From contig SAAR01000003.1 in the NCBI GenBank assembly GCA_009916335.1, positions 1 to 39,108 on the forward strand: DNA of 39,108 nt. Reading direction: 5' to 3'. This document shows positions 7,704 to 16,431 of this stretch, piece after piece; the first letter of the stretch is position 1; each line of letters opens with the position of its first letter. Origin of the DNA: Erysipelotrichia bacterium (lineage in GTDB: Bacteria > Bacillota_I > Bacilli_A > Erysipelotrichales > Erysipelotrichaceae). Made by a program: the position numbers and the translations under genes. The notes below the pieces were generated by a model that was not told the DNA's origin, made no database searches, and worked only from the letters and a program-made list of their open reading frames with translations.

Positions 7704-8785
7704 AAAGTGTGAAGTTAAAAGATAAACAACTAGACATTCCCATTATTCAAGGGGGAATGGGGGTTGGTGTATCTTTATCTAGCTTAGCAGGTAATGTGAT
7801 GAAACAAAAAGGCATGGGTGTCATTAGTGGGGCCCACCCTGGCTATCAAAAAGCAGGGTTTCGTCAAGATAGTGTACAAGCGAATGTAGAAGCGATTAAA
7901 GAAGAAGTACAAAAAGCTCGCATTATTAGTGAAGGAAATGGTTTGTTAGGTGTGAATATTATGGTGGCATCACAAGATTATGATGTCTATGTAAAAGCAG
8001 CGGTACAAGCAAAGGTAGATGCGATTATTTCAGGGGCTGGATTACCACTTCACTTACCTTCATTAGTCGATGATCCTAGTATTTTATTAGCACCGATTGT
8101 TTCTAGTGGGAAAGCGATGCAATTAGTTTTGAAAGCATGGGATCGCCATTATCATAGAATACCTGATTTCGTTGTGATTGAAGGTAGTGAAGCAGGGGGA
8201 CATTTAGGGTTTAAAAAAGAGGCGTTATTAGATGATACCTGTGAAACATTAACGCAAATATTAACTGCTGTACAAGCCCAATTAAAACCATACGAACAAG
8301 CATACCAACAAGCAATCCCCATTTTTGTGGCAGGTGGTATTTTTACAGGTGCGGATATTGCGAAATATCTTAAACTAGGGGCTTCTGGGGTACAGATGGG
8401 AACACGTTTTATTGCCACACATGAATGTGATGCCCACATAGCGTTTAAAGAAGCGATCATTCATTGCAAACAAGAAGATATTGCGATTGTACAAAGTCCT
8501 ACGGGATTTCCAGGACGTGCCATTGTCAATGCGTTTATGAAACAAGTACAAAAGCGAGGAAATATTAGTGTTTCTCATTGTTTAGATTGTTTAAAACCTT
8601 GCAAACGCATTGACATTCCATACTGTATTAGTGAAGCTTTATTACAATCAGTAAGTGGGAATGTAGATAAAGGATTAATTTTTGTAGGAAGTAATGCTTA
8701 TCGTGTGAAAGAGATGACAAGTGTAGAAGCATTAATGAAGGAATTGATTGATGATGCAAACAGAGCTTTAAAGGAGATAAAATGA
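7697..8785 (+). CDS. FabX-like NPD-family flavoprotein with four-Cys cluster
   Basis: A 362-residue NPD-family protein, clearly different from the adjacent FabK. It has the FMN-barrel motifs PIIQGGMGVGVSLSSLAGNV at the N terminus, IEGSEAGGHLGF with His169, and FVAGGIFTGADIAKYLKLG followed by GASGVQMGTRF. Its extended C-terminal part carries Cys295, Cys298, Cys302 and Cys310 in the pattern CxxCxxxCxxxxxxxC, then GLIFVGSNAYRV. Length and C-terminal pattern resemble Helicobacter pylori FabX, an iron-sulfur flavoprotein that dehydrogenates and isomerises acyl-ACP to start unsaturated fatty-acid synthesis (family knowledge). Databases usually label such genes nitronate monooxygenase. The fatty-acid operon context and overlap with fabK (ATG inside the last codons) make a fatty-acid role far more likely than nitronate oxidation; FabX activity itself is inference. 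Confidence 0.8.
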   Translation: MLKSVKLKDKQLDIPIIQGGMGVGVSLSSLAGNVMKQKGMGVISGAHPGYQKAGFRQDSVQANVEAIKEEVQKARIISEGNGLLGVNIMVASQDYDVYVKAAVQAKVDAIISGAGLPLHLPSLVDDPSILLAPIVSSGKAMQLVLKAWDRHYHRIPDFVVIEGSEAGGHLGFKKEALLDDTCETLTQILTAVQAQLKPYEQAYQQAIPIFVAGGIFTGADIAKYLKLGASGVQMGTRFIATHECDAHIAFKEAIIHCKQEDIAIVQSPTGFPGRAIVNAFMKQVQKRGNISVSHCLDCLKPCKRIDIPYCISEALLQSVSGNVDKGLIFVGSNAYRVKEMTSVEALMKELIDDANRALKEIK

Positions 8786-9714
8786 AAATAGGATTTTTAT
8801 TTGCAGGACAAGGTGCACAATATGTAGGTATGGGAAAAGCCTTCTATGAGCATTATCCACAGGCAAAAAAAGTATACGATGAAATAAAAATTGATTTTGA
8901 TATAAAAGATGTATGTTTTGAGGGACCGAAAACGATGTTAGATGATACGGCTTATGCACAAAGTTGTATTTTTGCGACTTCTATGGCGATTGCAGAAGTG
9001 ATTAAAGCACATGGCATTGTGGCAGATTATGTAGCAGGGCTTAGTTTAGGAGAATATTCTGCATTATGTTATGCACAAGCGATGCGTATTCAAGAAGGTG
9101 TTGAAATTGTTAGAGAACGAGGCAAGATCATGGCAAATGCTCTACCAAAAGGAACGAGTGCGATGGCGGCCATCTTACAATGTGAGGAATCGATGATCCA
9201 AGAGGTTTGTAAAGAAGTAGCAACACTTGGTGTTTGTGAAATTGCCAATTATAACTGTCCAGGACAAATTGTCATTAGTGGAGATGTGAAAGCAATTGAA
9301 AAAGCAAGTGAATTATTGCTAGTAAAAGGAGCAAAGCGAGTGATTCCTTTAAATGTTAGTGGTGCCTTTCATTGTTCCTTATTAGAAGAAGCATCGACAA
9401 AGTTGCATACTGTATTGCAAAAGTATGATTTGCATACACCAAGGATTCCTGTCATTTACAATACGAGTGGTAAAGAGGAAAGTAAACCAGTCATTGATAT
9501 TTTAACCAAACAAATAAAAAGTAGTGTGTATTTTATGCAATCCATTCAATATATGATTGCACAAGGAGTAGAAGCGTTTGTCGAAATAGGACCAGGGGCA
9601 ACATTAAGTGGTTTTGTAAGAAAGTGTGATCGTAGTATTCCTGTATATAGTGTGGATAGTATTGATGCATTAGAAAAAATGTTAGGAGCGTTATATGACA
9701 AAAATGGAAAATAA
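8782..9714 (+). CDS. fabD: Malonyl-CoA:ACP transacylase
   Basis: A 310-residue enzyme transferring malonyl from CoA to AcpP. It starts KIGFLFAGQGAQYVGMGKAF, a standard FabD opening. The nucleophile is Ser88 in AGLSLGEYSAL and the catalytic His is His197 in SGAFHCSLL. Start and previous stop overlap as ATGA. Its last 20 nt overlap fabG. Full length, no anomalies. Confidence 0.96.
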   Translation: MKIGFLFAGQGAQYVGMGKAFYEHYPQAKKVYDEIKIDFDIKDVCFEGPKTMLDDTAYAQSCIFATSMAIAEVIKAHGIVADYVAGLSLGEYSALCYAQAMRIQEGVEIVRERGKIMANALPKGTSAMAAILQCEESMIQEVCKEVATLGVCEIANYNCPGQIVISGDVKAIEKASELLLVKGAKRVIPLNVSGAFHCSLLEEASTKLHTVLQKYDLHTPRIPVIYNTSGKEESKPVIDILTKQIKSSVYFMQSIQYMIAQGVEAFVEIGPGATLSGFVRKCDRSIPVYSVDSIDALEKMLGALYDKNGK

Positions 9715-10441
9715 AGTAGCATTCATTAGTGGAGCGAGTCGTGGAATTGGTAAAGCTATTGCCATTCAATTGGCAAAAGAAGGTTACCATGTTGTGATTA
9801 ATTATTGTGGTAATAAACAAAAAGCAGAACAGGTTTGCGAAACATGTAAACAATATAATGTAGATGCAATGTGTATACAAGCAGATGTTTCTGATTATGC
9901 ACAAGTTGAACAGATGGTAAAGCAAGTGGTGGATAAGTATGGACACATTGATGTCTTAGTGAATAATTCAGGAATCACAAAAGACAATTTATTGCTTAGA
10001 ATGAGCGAAAGTGATTTTAGTGATGTGATTGATGTAAATTTAAAAGGGTGTTTTCATTGTATCAAACACGTTAGCAAAGTTATGATGAAACAGCGTAGTG
10101 GTTCCATTATTAATATGGCGAGTGTGATTGGACTTGTTGGGAATATTGGACAAGCAAATTATGCAGCCAGCAAAGCAGGAATCATCGGTTTAACCAAAGC
10201 AAGTGCAAAAGAACTAGCCGCAAGAGGTATTCGTGTGAATGCGATTGCACCAGGTTTTATTGATACGGAAATGACACAGATTTTAAGTGATGATGTGAAA
10301 GCGAAAATTATGGAAAGTATTCCGTTAAAGCAGTTTGGTAGCGTGGAAGATGTTGCTAATATGGTCGTTTTTTTAGCGAGTGATAAGAGTCGTTATGTGA
10401 GTGGTCAAGTCCTAAATGTCGATGGTGGCATGGTAATGTAA
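9695..10441 (+). CDS. fabG: 3-oxoacyl-ACP reductase
   Basis: A 248-residue short-chain dehydrogenase reducing beta-ketoacyl-ACP with NADPH. It has the nucleotide-binding loop SGASRGIGKAIA (12-23), the structural NNSGI (90-94, more often NNAG) and the catalytic residues Ser143, Tyr156 and Lys160 in YAASK. The C-terminal SGQVLNVDGGMVM is the classic FabG ending. AGGAG at 9684-9688 precedes the start, which lies inside the 3' end of fabD. Confidence 0.96.
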   Translation: MTKMENKVAFISGASRGIGKAIAIQLAKEGYHVVINYCGNKQKAEQVCETCKQYNVDAMCIQADVSDYAQVEQMVKQVVDKYGHIDVLVNNSGITKDNLLLRMSESDFSDVIDVNLKGCFHCIKHVSKVMMKQRSGSIINMASVIGLVGNIGQANYAASKAGIIGLTKASAKELAARGIRVNAIAPGFIDTEMTQILSDDVKAKIMESIPLKQFGSVEDVANMVVFLASDKSRYVSGQVLNVDGGMVM

Positions 10442-10454
10442 GGAGAACAGTGAA

Positions 10455-11693
10455 ATGAAAAAAAGAGTCGTTGTAACAGGTATGGGAGCAATTTCTCCTA
10501 TTGGTAATAGCGTAAGCGAGATGTGGCAGGCAATCATGGATAAAAAATGTGGGATTGGAGTAATTACACATTTTGATACAAGTGATTATAAAGTAAAACT
10601 AGCAGGCGAAGTGAAAGATTTAGATATGGAGCAATACTTTGCAAAACGTGATCTCAAATTTAATGATCGTTTTACACAGTTTGCTAGAATTGTCGCTAAA
10701 CAGGCAATAGAAGATGCAAAACTTGATGTCGATAAAATCAATCAAGATCGTTTTGGGGTTATCATCGCTTCAGGTATTGGTGGTGTTGAAACGATTGAAA
10801 ACGCACAATCAAATTTATTAGAGCGAGGAGCAGCTCGTGTATCGCCATTTTTTATTCCGATGGCATTAGTGAATTTGGCAGCGGGAAATGTCGCCATTGA
10901 TCATCATGCAAAAGGGCATTGTTCTGCTTGTGTAACAGCTTGTGCAGCTGCCAGTAATGCCATTGGGGAAGCCTTTCATAAAATTCGTGATGGCTATGAA
11001 GATGTCATGATTGCAGGAGGTAGTGAAGCAGCGATTACGCCTTTAGCGATTGCTGGTTTTCAATCCATGCGTGCTTTGCATACAGGAAGTGATCCACTAA
11101 GAGCGAGTATTCCTTTTGACGCTGAACGCAGTGGTTTTGTCATGGGCGAAGGAGCAGGTGCATTAATATTAGAAAGCTATGAACATGCAAAAGCTCGTAA
11201 TGCTTATATTTATGGTGAAATTGTAGGTTATGGGGAAACATGTGATGCACATCATATTACGGCTCCATTAGCAGATGGTAGTGGGGGAGCAAAAGCGATG
11301 TTAAAAGCGATACAAGATGCTAACATTACCCCTAATGATATTGAATATATCAATGCACATGGAACCAGTACACCATTGAATGATAAAACCGAAACAGCCG
11401 CAATGAAGTACGCTTTTTTAGAGCATGCGAAACAGTTAGCTGTGTCGAGTACGAAATCAAATACAGGACATTTATTAGGGGCAAGTGGTGCCATTGAAGC
11501 GATTATTACAATTAAAGCTTTAGAAGAAGGTTATCTTCCTGCTACCATTCATTATCAAAATAAAGATGAGGACTGTGATTTAGATATTATCGCTAATGAA
11601 GGAAGAAAACAAAAGATTCGTTATGCAATGAGTAATTCCTTAGGTTTTGGAGGACATAACGCTTCTTTAATAATGAAACGTTGGGAGGATTAA
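10455..11693 (+). CDS. fabF: Beta-ketoacyl-ACP synthase II
   Basis: A 412-residue elongating condensing enzyme. The Cys-His-His triad is complete: Cys163 in CVTACAAASNAIG, His302 in NAHGTSTPLND and His339 in KSNTGHLLGASGA, with Lys334. It begins KKRVVVTGMGAISPIGN. It follows fabG by 13 nt and is followed by fabZ after a single base. It is the only elongating KAS in the window, so it would have to extend both saturated and unsaturated intermediates. Confidence 0.96.
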   Translation: MKKRVVVTGMGAISPIGNSVSEMWQAIMDKKCGIGVITHFDTSDYKVKLAGEVKDLDMEQYFAKRDLKFNDRFTQFARIVAKQAIEDAKLDVDKINQDRFGVIIASGIGGVETIENAQSNLLERGAARVSPFFIPMALVNLAAGNVAIDHHAKGHCSACVTACAAASNAIGEAFHKIRDGYEDVMIAGGSEAAITPLAIAGFQSMRALHTGSDPLRASIPFDAERSGFVMGEGAGALILESYEHAKARNAYIYGEIVGYGETCDAHHITAPLADGSGGAKAMLKAIQDANITPNDIEYINAHGTSTPLNDKTETAAMKYAFLEHAKQLAVSSTKSNTGHLLGASGAIEAIITIKALEEGYLPATIHYQNKDEDCDLDIIANEGRKQKIRYAMSNSLGFGGHNASLIMKRWED

Positions 11694-11694
11694 T

Positions 11695-12126
11695 ATGTTA
11701 CTTAATTCAAATGAAATACAAGCAATTATACCACATCGTTATCCATTCTTATTAGTGGATCAAATTAGTGAGATTAGTGAAGATCAAACACAGATCATAG
11801 GTAAAAAGTGTATTAGTGCCAATGAAATGCAATTTCTAGGACATTTTCCACAAAAACATGTAATGCCTGGTGTATTAATTGTTGAGGCATTAGCACAAAC
11901 AGGTTGTGTACTACTTTTATCCAAAGAAGAAAACAAAGGAAAACTAGCGTTTTTTGCAGGAATTAATCATATGCGTTTTAAAACACAAGTGATTCCTGGT
12001 GATGTGTTAACTTTAAAAGTAACATTGATAAAGCAAAGAGCAGGGATTTATTTTGCCGATGTAGAGGCGAGTGTCGATGGTAAAATCGCCGCTACTGGTG
12101 AAATTATGTGTGCGGTAAAAAACTAA
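11695..12126 (+). CDS. fabZ: 3-hydroxyacyl-ACP dehydratase
   Basis: A 143-residue hot-dog-fold enzyme removing water from 3-hydroxyacyl-ACP. The catalytic His50 is in FLGHFPQKHVMPGVL and Glu64 in LIVEALAQTG; the N-terminal IPHRYPFLLVD motif is present. GGGAGG just upstream gives a strong ribosome site. It is the only dehydratase in the window. Some Firmicutes use an isomerising FabZ (FabN) to make unsaturated acids, but that cannot be distinguished by eye. Confidence 0.95.
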   Translation: MLLNSNEIQAIIPHRYPFLLVDQISEISEDQTQIIGKKCISANEMQFLGHFPQKHVMPGVLIVEALAQTGCVLLLSKEENKGKLAFFAGINHMRFKTQVIPGDVLTLKVTLIKQRAGIYFADVEASVDGKIAATGEIMCAVKN

Positions 12127-12127
12127 T

Positions 12128-12454
12128 ATGATGGTTGGTATTGGGTGTGATATTGTGGAAATAAAACGCTTAGAAAACAAGCAAGAAGCTCTTGCAAAAC
12201 GTATTTTGAGTGAACAGGAATATCATCTTTATCAAAGCTTTCCTAAAAAGCGAGCGATGGAGTTTTTAGCAGGTCGTTTTGCGGCGAAGGAAGCGATTGT
12301 CAAAGCATGCCCACAAAACTTATTATTAAATGAGATAGAAGTATTGTATGATGATTTTCATAAACCTATCTGTTCTATAAAAAATTATCAAATTCACATT
12401 AGTATAGCACATGAAAATGCATATGCCATCGCATATGCAATATGTGAGAAATAG
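12128..12454 (+). CDS. acpS: Holo-ACP synthase
   Basis: A 108-residue phosphopantetheinyl transferase converting apo-AcpP to holo-AcpP. It has the N-terminal VGIGCDIVEIKRLE with the metal-binding Asp, and FLAGRFAAKEAIVKA with the second metal ligand Glu. It is slightly shorter than the typical 115-125 residues. Two ATG codons in tandem (12128, 12131) could both serve; no strong ribosome site is seen, so it may depend on coupling to fabZ, whose stop is 1 nt away. Confidence 0.93.
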   Translation: MMVGIGCDIVEIKRLENKQEALAKRILSEQEYHLYQSFPKKRAMEFLAGRFAAKEAIVKACPQNLLLNEIEVLYDDFHKPICSIKNYQIHISIAHENAYAIAYAICEK

Positions 12455-12464
12455 AGGCGTAAGT

Positions 12465-13145
12465 ATGAGTGTTTTGCAAATGATAAAAGGTTTACTTATC
12501 ATGCCAATCGCATGGCTTGATGCGTATATATGGGCGAAAAAAAGTGTTCGTCAACGATACTTTCGATTGCAGAAATGGAGTTGTTTTTTTCTTCGTTATT
12601 TTGGCTATCAACTAACCATAGAAGGACAAGAACATATTCCTGATGATCAAGCAATTTATTTTGTGTCGAATCATCAAGGCACCTTGGACCCTATTTTAAT
12701 TGTTGCCAGCTGTCCTGTACCTTTAAGCTTTATTTCTAAAAAAGAAAATGAAAAGTTGCCTGTTTTTGGTAAATGGGCGAGAAATATTGAAACGATTCAT
12801 TTTGATCGAGAATGTAGAGAAGGGAATGTTTTTATGTTGAGGGAAGCGGCTCGTTATTTAAAAGCGAAGAAAAACTTATTGATTTTTCCTGAAGGGACAC
12901 GCTCTAAAGGAAAAGCGATGAATGCGTTTAAGGTTGGTTCATTACAGCCTGCTTACTTAGGGAAAGCAACGATTGTACCTATTACGTTAAATAATGCGTA
13001 TTGTATTGATGATAAGAAAAATAAAGATAAACACTTGAAGATAACATATGGAAAAGCGATTGCCTATGAGGAATATAAGCATATCAAACATGATGAAATG
13101 ACACAAATACTATTTCATAAAATTCAAGAGAAGATTGAATCATAA
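12465..13145 (+). CDS. plsC: 1-acyl-sn-glycerol-3-phosphate acyltransferase
   Basis: About 226 residues; adds the second acyl chain to lysophosphatidic acid at the membrane. The acyltransferase HX4D box is NHQGTLDP near residue 68, the second conserved block is FPEGTRSKGKAMNAF near residue 142, and IVPITLNNAY follows. An N-terminal hydrophobic stretch gives membrane anchoring. The frame extends back into acpS, but GAGGCG at 12454-12459 before the ATG at 12465 sets the start. As the last gene of the operon it links acyl supply to phospholipid synthesis. Confidence 0.92.
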   Translation: MSVLQMIKGLLIMPIAWLDAYIWAKKSVRQRYFRLQKWSCFFLRYFGYQLTIEGQEHIPDDQAIYFVSNHQGTLDPILIVASCPVPLSFISKKENEKLPVFGKWARNIETIHFDRECREGNVFMLREAARYLKAKKNLLIFPEGTRSKGKAMNAFKVGSLQPAYLGKATIVPITLNNAYCIDDKKNKDKHLKITYGKAIAYEEYKHIKHDEMTQILFHKIQEKIES

Positions 13146-13153
13146 TAGATAAG

Positions 13154-13187
13154 ATTCATTGTCGATGTCGATGATGAATTTTTCTTT
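13154..13187 (+). terminator. Terminator of the fatty-acid operon
   Basis: An 11-bp stem including two G-T pairs (13154-13164 with 13169-13179) around an ATGT loop is followed by TTTTTCTTT. It closes the 14-gene operon. Confidence 0.85.
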
Positions 13188-13217
13188 GTTTTCTTTTTAT
13201 ACTTGATAGGCTATAAT
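13186..13217 (+). promoter_or_regulatory. Promoter of the AAA ATPase gene
   Basis: A perfect -10 TATAAT lies at 13212-13217; the -35 is weak (TTGTTT at 13186-13191, 20-nt spacer). Because the -10 lies inside the extended reading frame from the TTG at 13203, the real start must be downstream at 13239. Confidence 0.6.
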
Positions 13218-13238
13218 GATACAAAAGTAGGTGATATT

Positions 13239-13973
13239 ATGAATGACAAATTTATCAATGGGATTCGCATACATTGGGATCGTTTGCAAAAGGATCATTA
13301 TGTCAAACAAATAAAGGCATTAGCAAATCTTGAATATTTATCATTTCATCGCAATATCACTTTTTTTGTTGGTGAAAATGGAAGTGGAAAATCAACATTG
13401 TTAGAAGCGATTGCGGTTGCGTCAGGATTGAATGCAGAAGGTGGTACACGCAATTTTAATTTTGCGACAAGTGAAACGCATTCCCAGCTTTGTGATGCCA
13501 TCACAACGATTAAAGGAGTGCACCGCCCTGTGCATAGTTTCTTTTTGCGTGCAGAAAGCTTTTACAATGTTGCCACACAGTATGAAACATATCGAGATTC
13601 TTCTAAAGAACATTTTTATCAGCGTTTTGGTGGAAAATCATTACACGAGCAATCTCATGGGGAAAGTTTCTTGCATTTAATACAAGGAAGTTTTAATGAA
13701 GATGGCTTGTATTTTTTAGATGAACCAGAGGCAGCTTTATCACCTCAGCGTCAATTAACATTATTAATTCATTTGCATCAATTAGCAAGTACAGGAGCAC
13801 AGTTTATCATTGCTACACATTCTCCTATTTTGTTAGGCGTACCAAATTGCGAAATTCTCTCTTTTGATCATGGTGAGATTATTCCTATTGCCTATGAAGA
13901 ATGTGAAAGCTATCAAGTGATGAAAATGTTTATCAATGAACGTGAAAAGATGTTGAAACATATGTTAGAGTAG
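13239..13973 (+). CDS. ABC/SMC-type AAA ATPase, single-domain, function unknown
   Basis: A 244-residue soluble ATPase. It has Walker A VGENGSGKSTLLEAIA (about 45-60), an ABC-like signature region SHGESFLHLIQGSF near 145, Walker B GLYFLDEPEAALSP near 162 and the switch His in IIATHSPILLG near 193. This is the layout of the predicted ATPases related to RecF/SMC/OLD heads (AAA_21/AAA_23 type), found alone or as toxin or anti-phage partners. No membrane domain, no coiled-coil arm and no partner gene is adjacent. It has its own promoter and terminator, so it acts as a single gene. AGGTG at 13229-13233 supports the start. Biological role unknown. Confidence 0.8.
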   Translation: MNDKFINGIRIHWDRLQKDHYVKQIKALANLEYLSFHRNITFFVGENGSGKSTLLEAIAVASGLNAEGGTRNFNFATSETHSQLCDAITTIKGVHRPVHSFFLRAESFYNVATQYETYRDSSKEHFYQRFGGKSLHEQSHGESFLHLIQGSFNEDGLYFLDEPEAALSPQRQLTLLIHLHQLASTGAQFIIATHSPILLGVPNCEILSFDHGEIIPIAYEECESYQVMKMFINEREKMLKHMLE

Positions 13974-13995
13974 TATTGTAGAAAATAGAATATTT

Positions 13996-14028
13996 AAAAA
14001 AGATTCCACATGTAAAGGGAATTTTTTT
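13996..14028. terminator. Terminator between the ATPase gene and feoA
   Basis: ATTCC (14003-14007) and GGAAT (14018-14022) form the core stem; flanking A and T runs extend it (A run 13996-14001, T run 14022-14028). The symmetry would allow function on either strand. Confidence 0.7.
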
Positions 14029-14114
14029 GTCCATCATTTTGTGAAAAGTAACCTGTACTAGATACCATCATACTATATTAATAGATATTCATAATAGATG
14101 GAGGGAAGTAAACA

Positions 14115-14351
14115 ATGCGAATGAATGAAATGAAAATAGGGCAAAGTGGTTATGTGAAGAAGATTATGTTACATGGCAGTATCCGTCGAAGATTACAGGA
14201 TATTGGCTTAATACAAGGAACAAAAATAAAATGTGTATTAAAAAGTCCTGCACAGGATCCTGTTGCTTTTGTAATTCGTGGTGCCATCATTGCTTTGCGA
14301 GCAGAAGATATGGGTCTTATCGAAATTGAAGAATGTGATGCTTATGAGTAA
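14115..14351 (+). CDS. feoA: FeoA, ferrous iron transport accessory protein
   Basis: A 78-residue SH3-like protein with the FeoA pattern: short N-terminal strands, GYVKKIMLHGSIRRRLQDIGLIQGTKIKCVLKSPAQDPVAFVIRG as the core (given here in outline), and IALRAEDMGLIEIEE at the end. It modulates the FeoB transporter from the cytoplasm. GGAGGG at 14100-14105 is 9 nt before the ATG. It overlaps feoB, the standard feoAB arrangement. No clear Fur box was found in the 85 nt after the preceding terminator. Confidence 0.9.
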   Translation: MRMNEMKIGQSGYVKKIMLHGSIRRRLQDIGLIQGTKIKCVLKSPAQDPVAFVIRGAIIALRAEDMGLIEIEECDAYE

Positions 14352-16389
14352 AATCATAGCGTTAGCAGGGAATCCTAATGTTGGTAAAAGCACAATTTTT
14401 AATGCCTTAACAGGAATGAATCAGCATACAGGAAATTGGCCTGGTAAAACCGTTGAAAAAGCAGAAGGGAAGTATCATTTCAATGGTTGTGAATATACGC
14501 TTGTGGATTTACCTGGAACGTATTCATTGTTTGCACATTCATTGGAAGAAGAAATTGCGAGAGATTTTATTTGTTTTAATAAAATAGATTGCGTGGTTGT
14601 TGTTTGTGATGCCACTTGTTTAGAAAGAAATTTAAATCTAGTTTTACAGACGATTGAGATTACAAAGCGTGTGGTGGTTTGTGTAAATTTACTAGATGAA
14701 GCAAAGAAAAAACAGATTACGATTGATTTAGATGCGTTAAGTACTTTATTACAAGTATATGTAGTAGGAACAAGTGCTAGAAATCAACAAGGTTTACATG
14801 CATTACAAAAAAGAATTGAATGTTGTTGTGAAACACAAAGAACAGGCATCAATGTGATGTATCCTAAGGAGATTGAAACATGCTTACAAAAAATCACTAC
14901 GCATCTACCTTGTGAGGAACACATACGTTCTCGTTTTTTAGCAATACAACTATTAGAAAACCATCATGATGCTCACTTTACTCATTATTTACATCACTTG
15001 TTAAAGCAAGAGGGATTACAAGAAGTAGTGCAAAAGCAACAATCAAATCTACTTACAAGTGGATATAGTGAGCAAATTTATAAAGATGCATTAGTGAATA
15101 GTGTCGTACAACAAGCTTCTCGTATTGCTTCTTTGTGTACAATGGTAGGGGATCATCACATTGATGAAAGAGATCGCAAGATTGATCGTATTTTAACTAG
15201 CAAGCAATTTGGTATACCGATTATGTTAGTTTTATTATGTTGTATCTTTTGGCTTACTATTTTTGGTGCAAATATTCCTTCTGCCTTTTTAGCAGATTTA
15301 TTGTTTGCGATAGAGGCACAACTTGATCAATGGCTTACACAATTAAATGTTGCCCCTTTTTTCATTGCTTTCTTTGTACATGGCATGTATCGTGTATTAG
15401 CTTGGGTTGTTTCGGTTATGTTACCACCAATGGCAATCTTTTTCCCTTTATTTACATTGCTTGAAGATGTTGGCTATTTACCTCGTGTAGCATTTAATTT
15501 AGACCATTATTTTAAAAGAGCATGTACTTGTGGAAAACAGGCATTAAGTATGTGTATGGGATTTGGCTGTAATGCGGCAGGAGTCATTGGTACACGCATT
15601 ATTGATTCACCAAGAGAGCGTATGATTGCTTTATTAACAAATAATTTTGTTCCTTGTAATGGGCGTTTTCCAACAATTATACTATTATGCACCTTGTTTT
15701 TTATTCATCAAAAGCAGACGTTGTTAAGCTCTATATTATCAGCACTAATGTTAGGTGGAGTGGTCGCTTTAGGGGTATTATTGACCTTTTTATCTTCTTA
15801 TATATTATCGAAAACATTATTAAAAGGGGAAGTGTCCTCTTTTACCTTAGAGTTATCTCCTTATCGTCGACCACAGATTATAAAAGTGATCATTCGCTCT
15901 ATTTTTGATCGTACATTAAAAGTATTGTATCGAGCGATCATCATTGCTGCTCCTGCTGGTTGTTTGATATGGATATTAGCAAATACAACCATTCATGATA
16001 TAAGTATTTTACAATATTGTGCCGCTTTTTTAGATCCTTTTGGCAAAGCAATCGGTATGGACGGTGTGATTATTTTAGCCTTTATTTTAGGCTTTCCTGC
16101 AAATGAAATCGTCTTTCCCATCATGATTATGATCTATATGGCAACTGGCTCTTTAATCGAATTAGATAATCAAGCTTTATATACGTTATTATTGGCTCAT
16201 GATTGGAGTATGAGTACTGCTTTGTGTACGACTTTATTTACGTTATTGCACTGGCCTTGTTCGACCACTTGTCTTACGATTTATAAAGAAACAAACAGTT
16301 TAAAATGGACACTATTGGCACTTGCGTTACCAACGATATTTGGGGTTATCTTATGTTATATCGTTGCTAGTGTTGCTGCTATATGGTAA
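14344..16389 (+). CDS. feoB: FeoB, ferrous iron transporter with G-protein domain
   Basis: About 681 residues. The N-terminal GTPase has G1 GNPNVGKS (9-16), G3 DLPGTYSL (55-62) and G4 NLLD (115-118), so Fe2+ uptake is probably GTP-gated. A helical GDI-like linker follows, then the membrane part with two Gate repeats and the FeoB core; CGKQALSMCMGFGCNAAGV and NNFVPCNGRFPTI are characteristic Cys-containing segments. The frame runs back into feoA to a GTG at 14278, but the family start is MSKIIALAGNPN at 14344 (an ATG at 14338 is equally in frame). No feoC follows. Ferrous iron uptake fits an anaerobic or microaerobic niche. Confidence 0.95.
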   Translation: MSKIIALAGNPNVGKSTIFNALTGMNQHTGNWPGKTVEKAEGKYHFNGCEYTLVDLPGTYSLFAHSLEEEIARDFICFNKIDCVVVVCDATCLERNLNLVLQTIEITKRVVVCVNLLDEAKKKQITIDLDALSTLLQVYVVGTSARNQQGLHALQKRIECCCETQRTGINVMYPKEIETCLQKITTHLPCEEHIRSRFLAIQLLENHHDAHFTHYLHHLLKQEGLQEVVQKQQSNLLTSGYSEQIYKDALVNSVVQQASRIASLCTMVGDHHIDERDRKIDRILTSKQFGIPIMLVLLCCIFWLTIFGANIPSAFLADLLFAIEAQLDQWLTQLNVAPFFIAFFVHGMYRVLAWVVSVMLPPMAIFFPLFTLLEDVGYLPRVAFNLDHYFKRACTCGKQALSMCMGFGCNAAGVIGTRIIDSPRERMIALLTNNFVPCNGRFPTIILLCTLFFIHQKQTLLSSILSALMLGGVVALGVLLTFLSSYILSKTLLKGEVSSFTLELSPYRRPQIIKVIIRSIFDRTLKVLYRAIIIAAPAGCLIWILANTTIHDISILQYCAAFLDPFGKAIGMDGVIILAFILGFPANEIVFPIMIMIYMATGSLIELDNQALYTLLLAHDWSMSTALCTTLFTLLHWPCSTTCLTIYKETNSLKWTLLALALPTIFGVILCYIVASVAAIW

Positions 16390-16394
16390 TGATT

Positions 16395-16419
16395 CTTCTG
16401 CTTTATGCAGAAGTTTTTT
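16395..16419 (+). terminator. Terminator of feoAB
   Basis: CTTCTGC (16395-16401) and GCAGAAG (16407-16413) make a 7-bp stem with a 5-nt loop and a run of six T. Confidence 0.85.
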
Positions 16420-16431
16420 AAATCATGAAAA

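Noticed and set aside
9533..9946. 137-residue minus-strand frame opposite fabD and fabG
   Set aside because: Antisense shadow; both plus-strand genes show complete catalytic motifs here.
13239..13973. Anti-phage defence system built on the AAA ATPase
   Set aside because: No nuclease, toxin or reverse transcriptase partner, and the neighbours are housekeeping operons separated by terminators.
14060..14100. Possible Fur or DtxR box before feoA (TATTA, 11 nt, TAATA around 14075-14096)
   Set aside because: The match to a 19-bp Fur or DtxR consensus is poor and the region is simply AT-rich.
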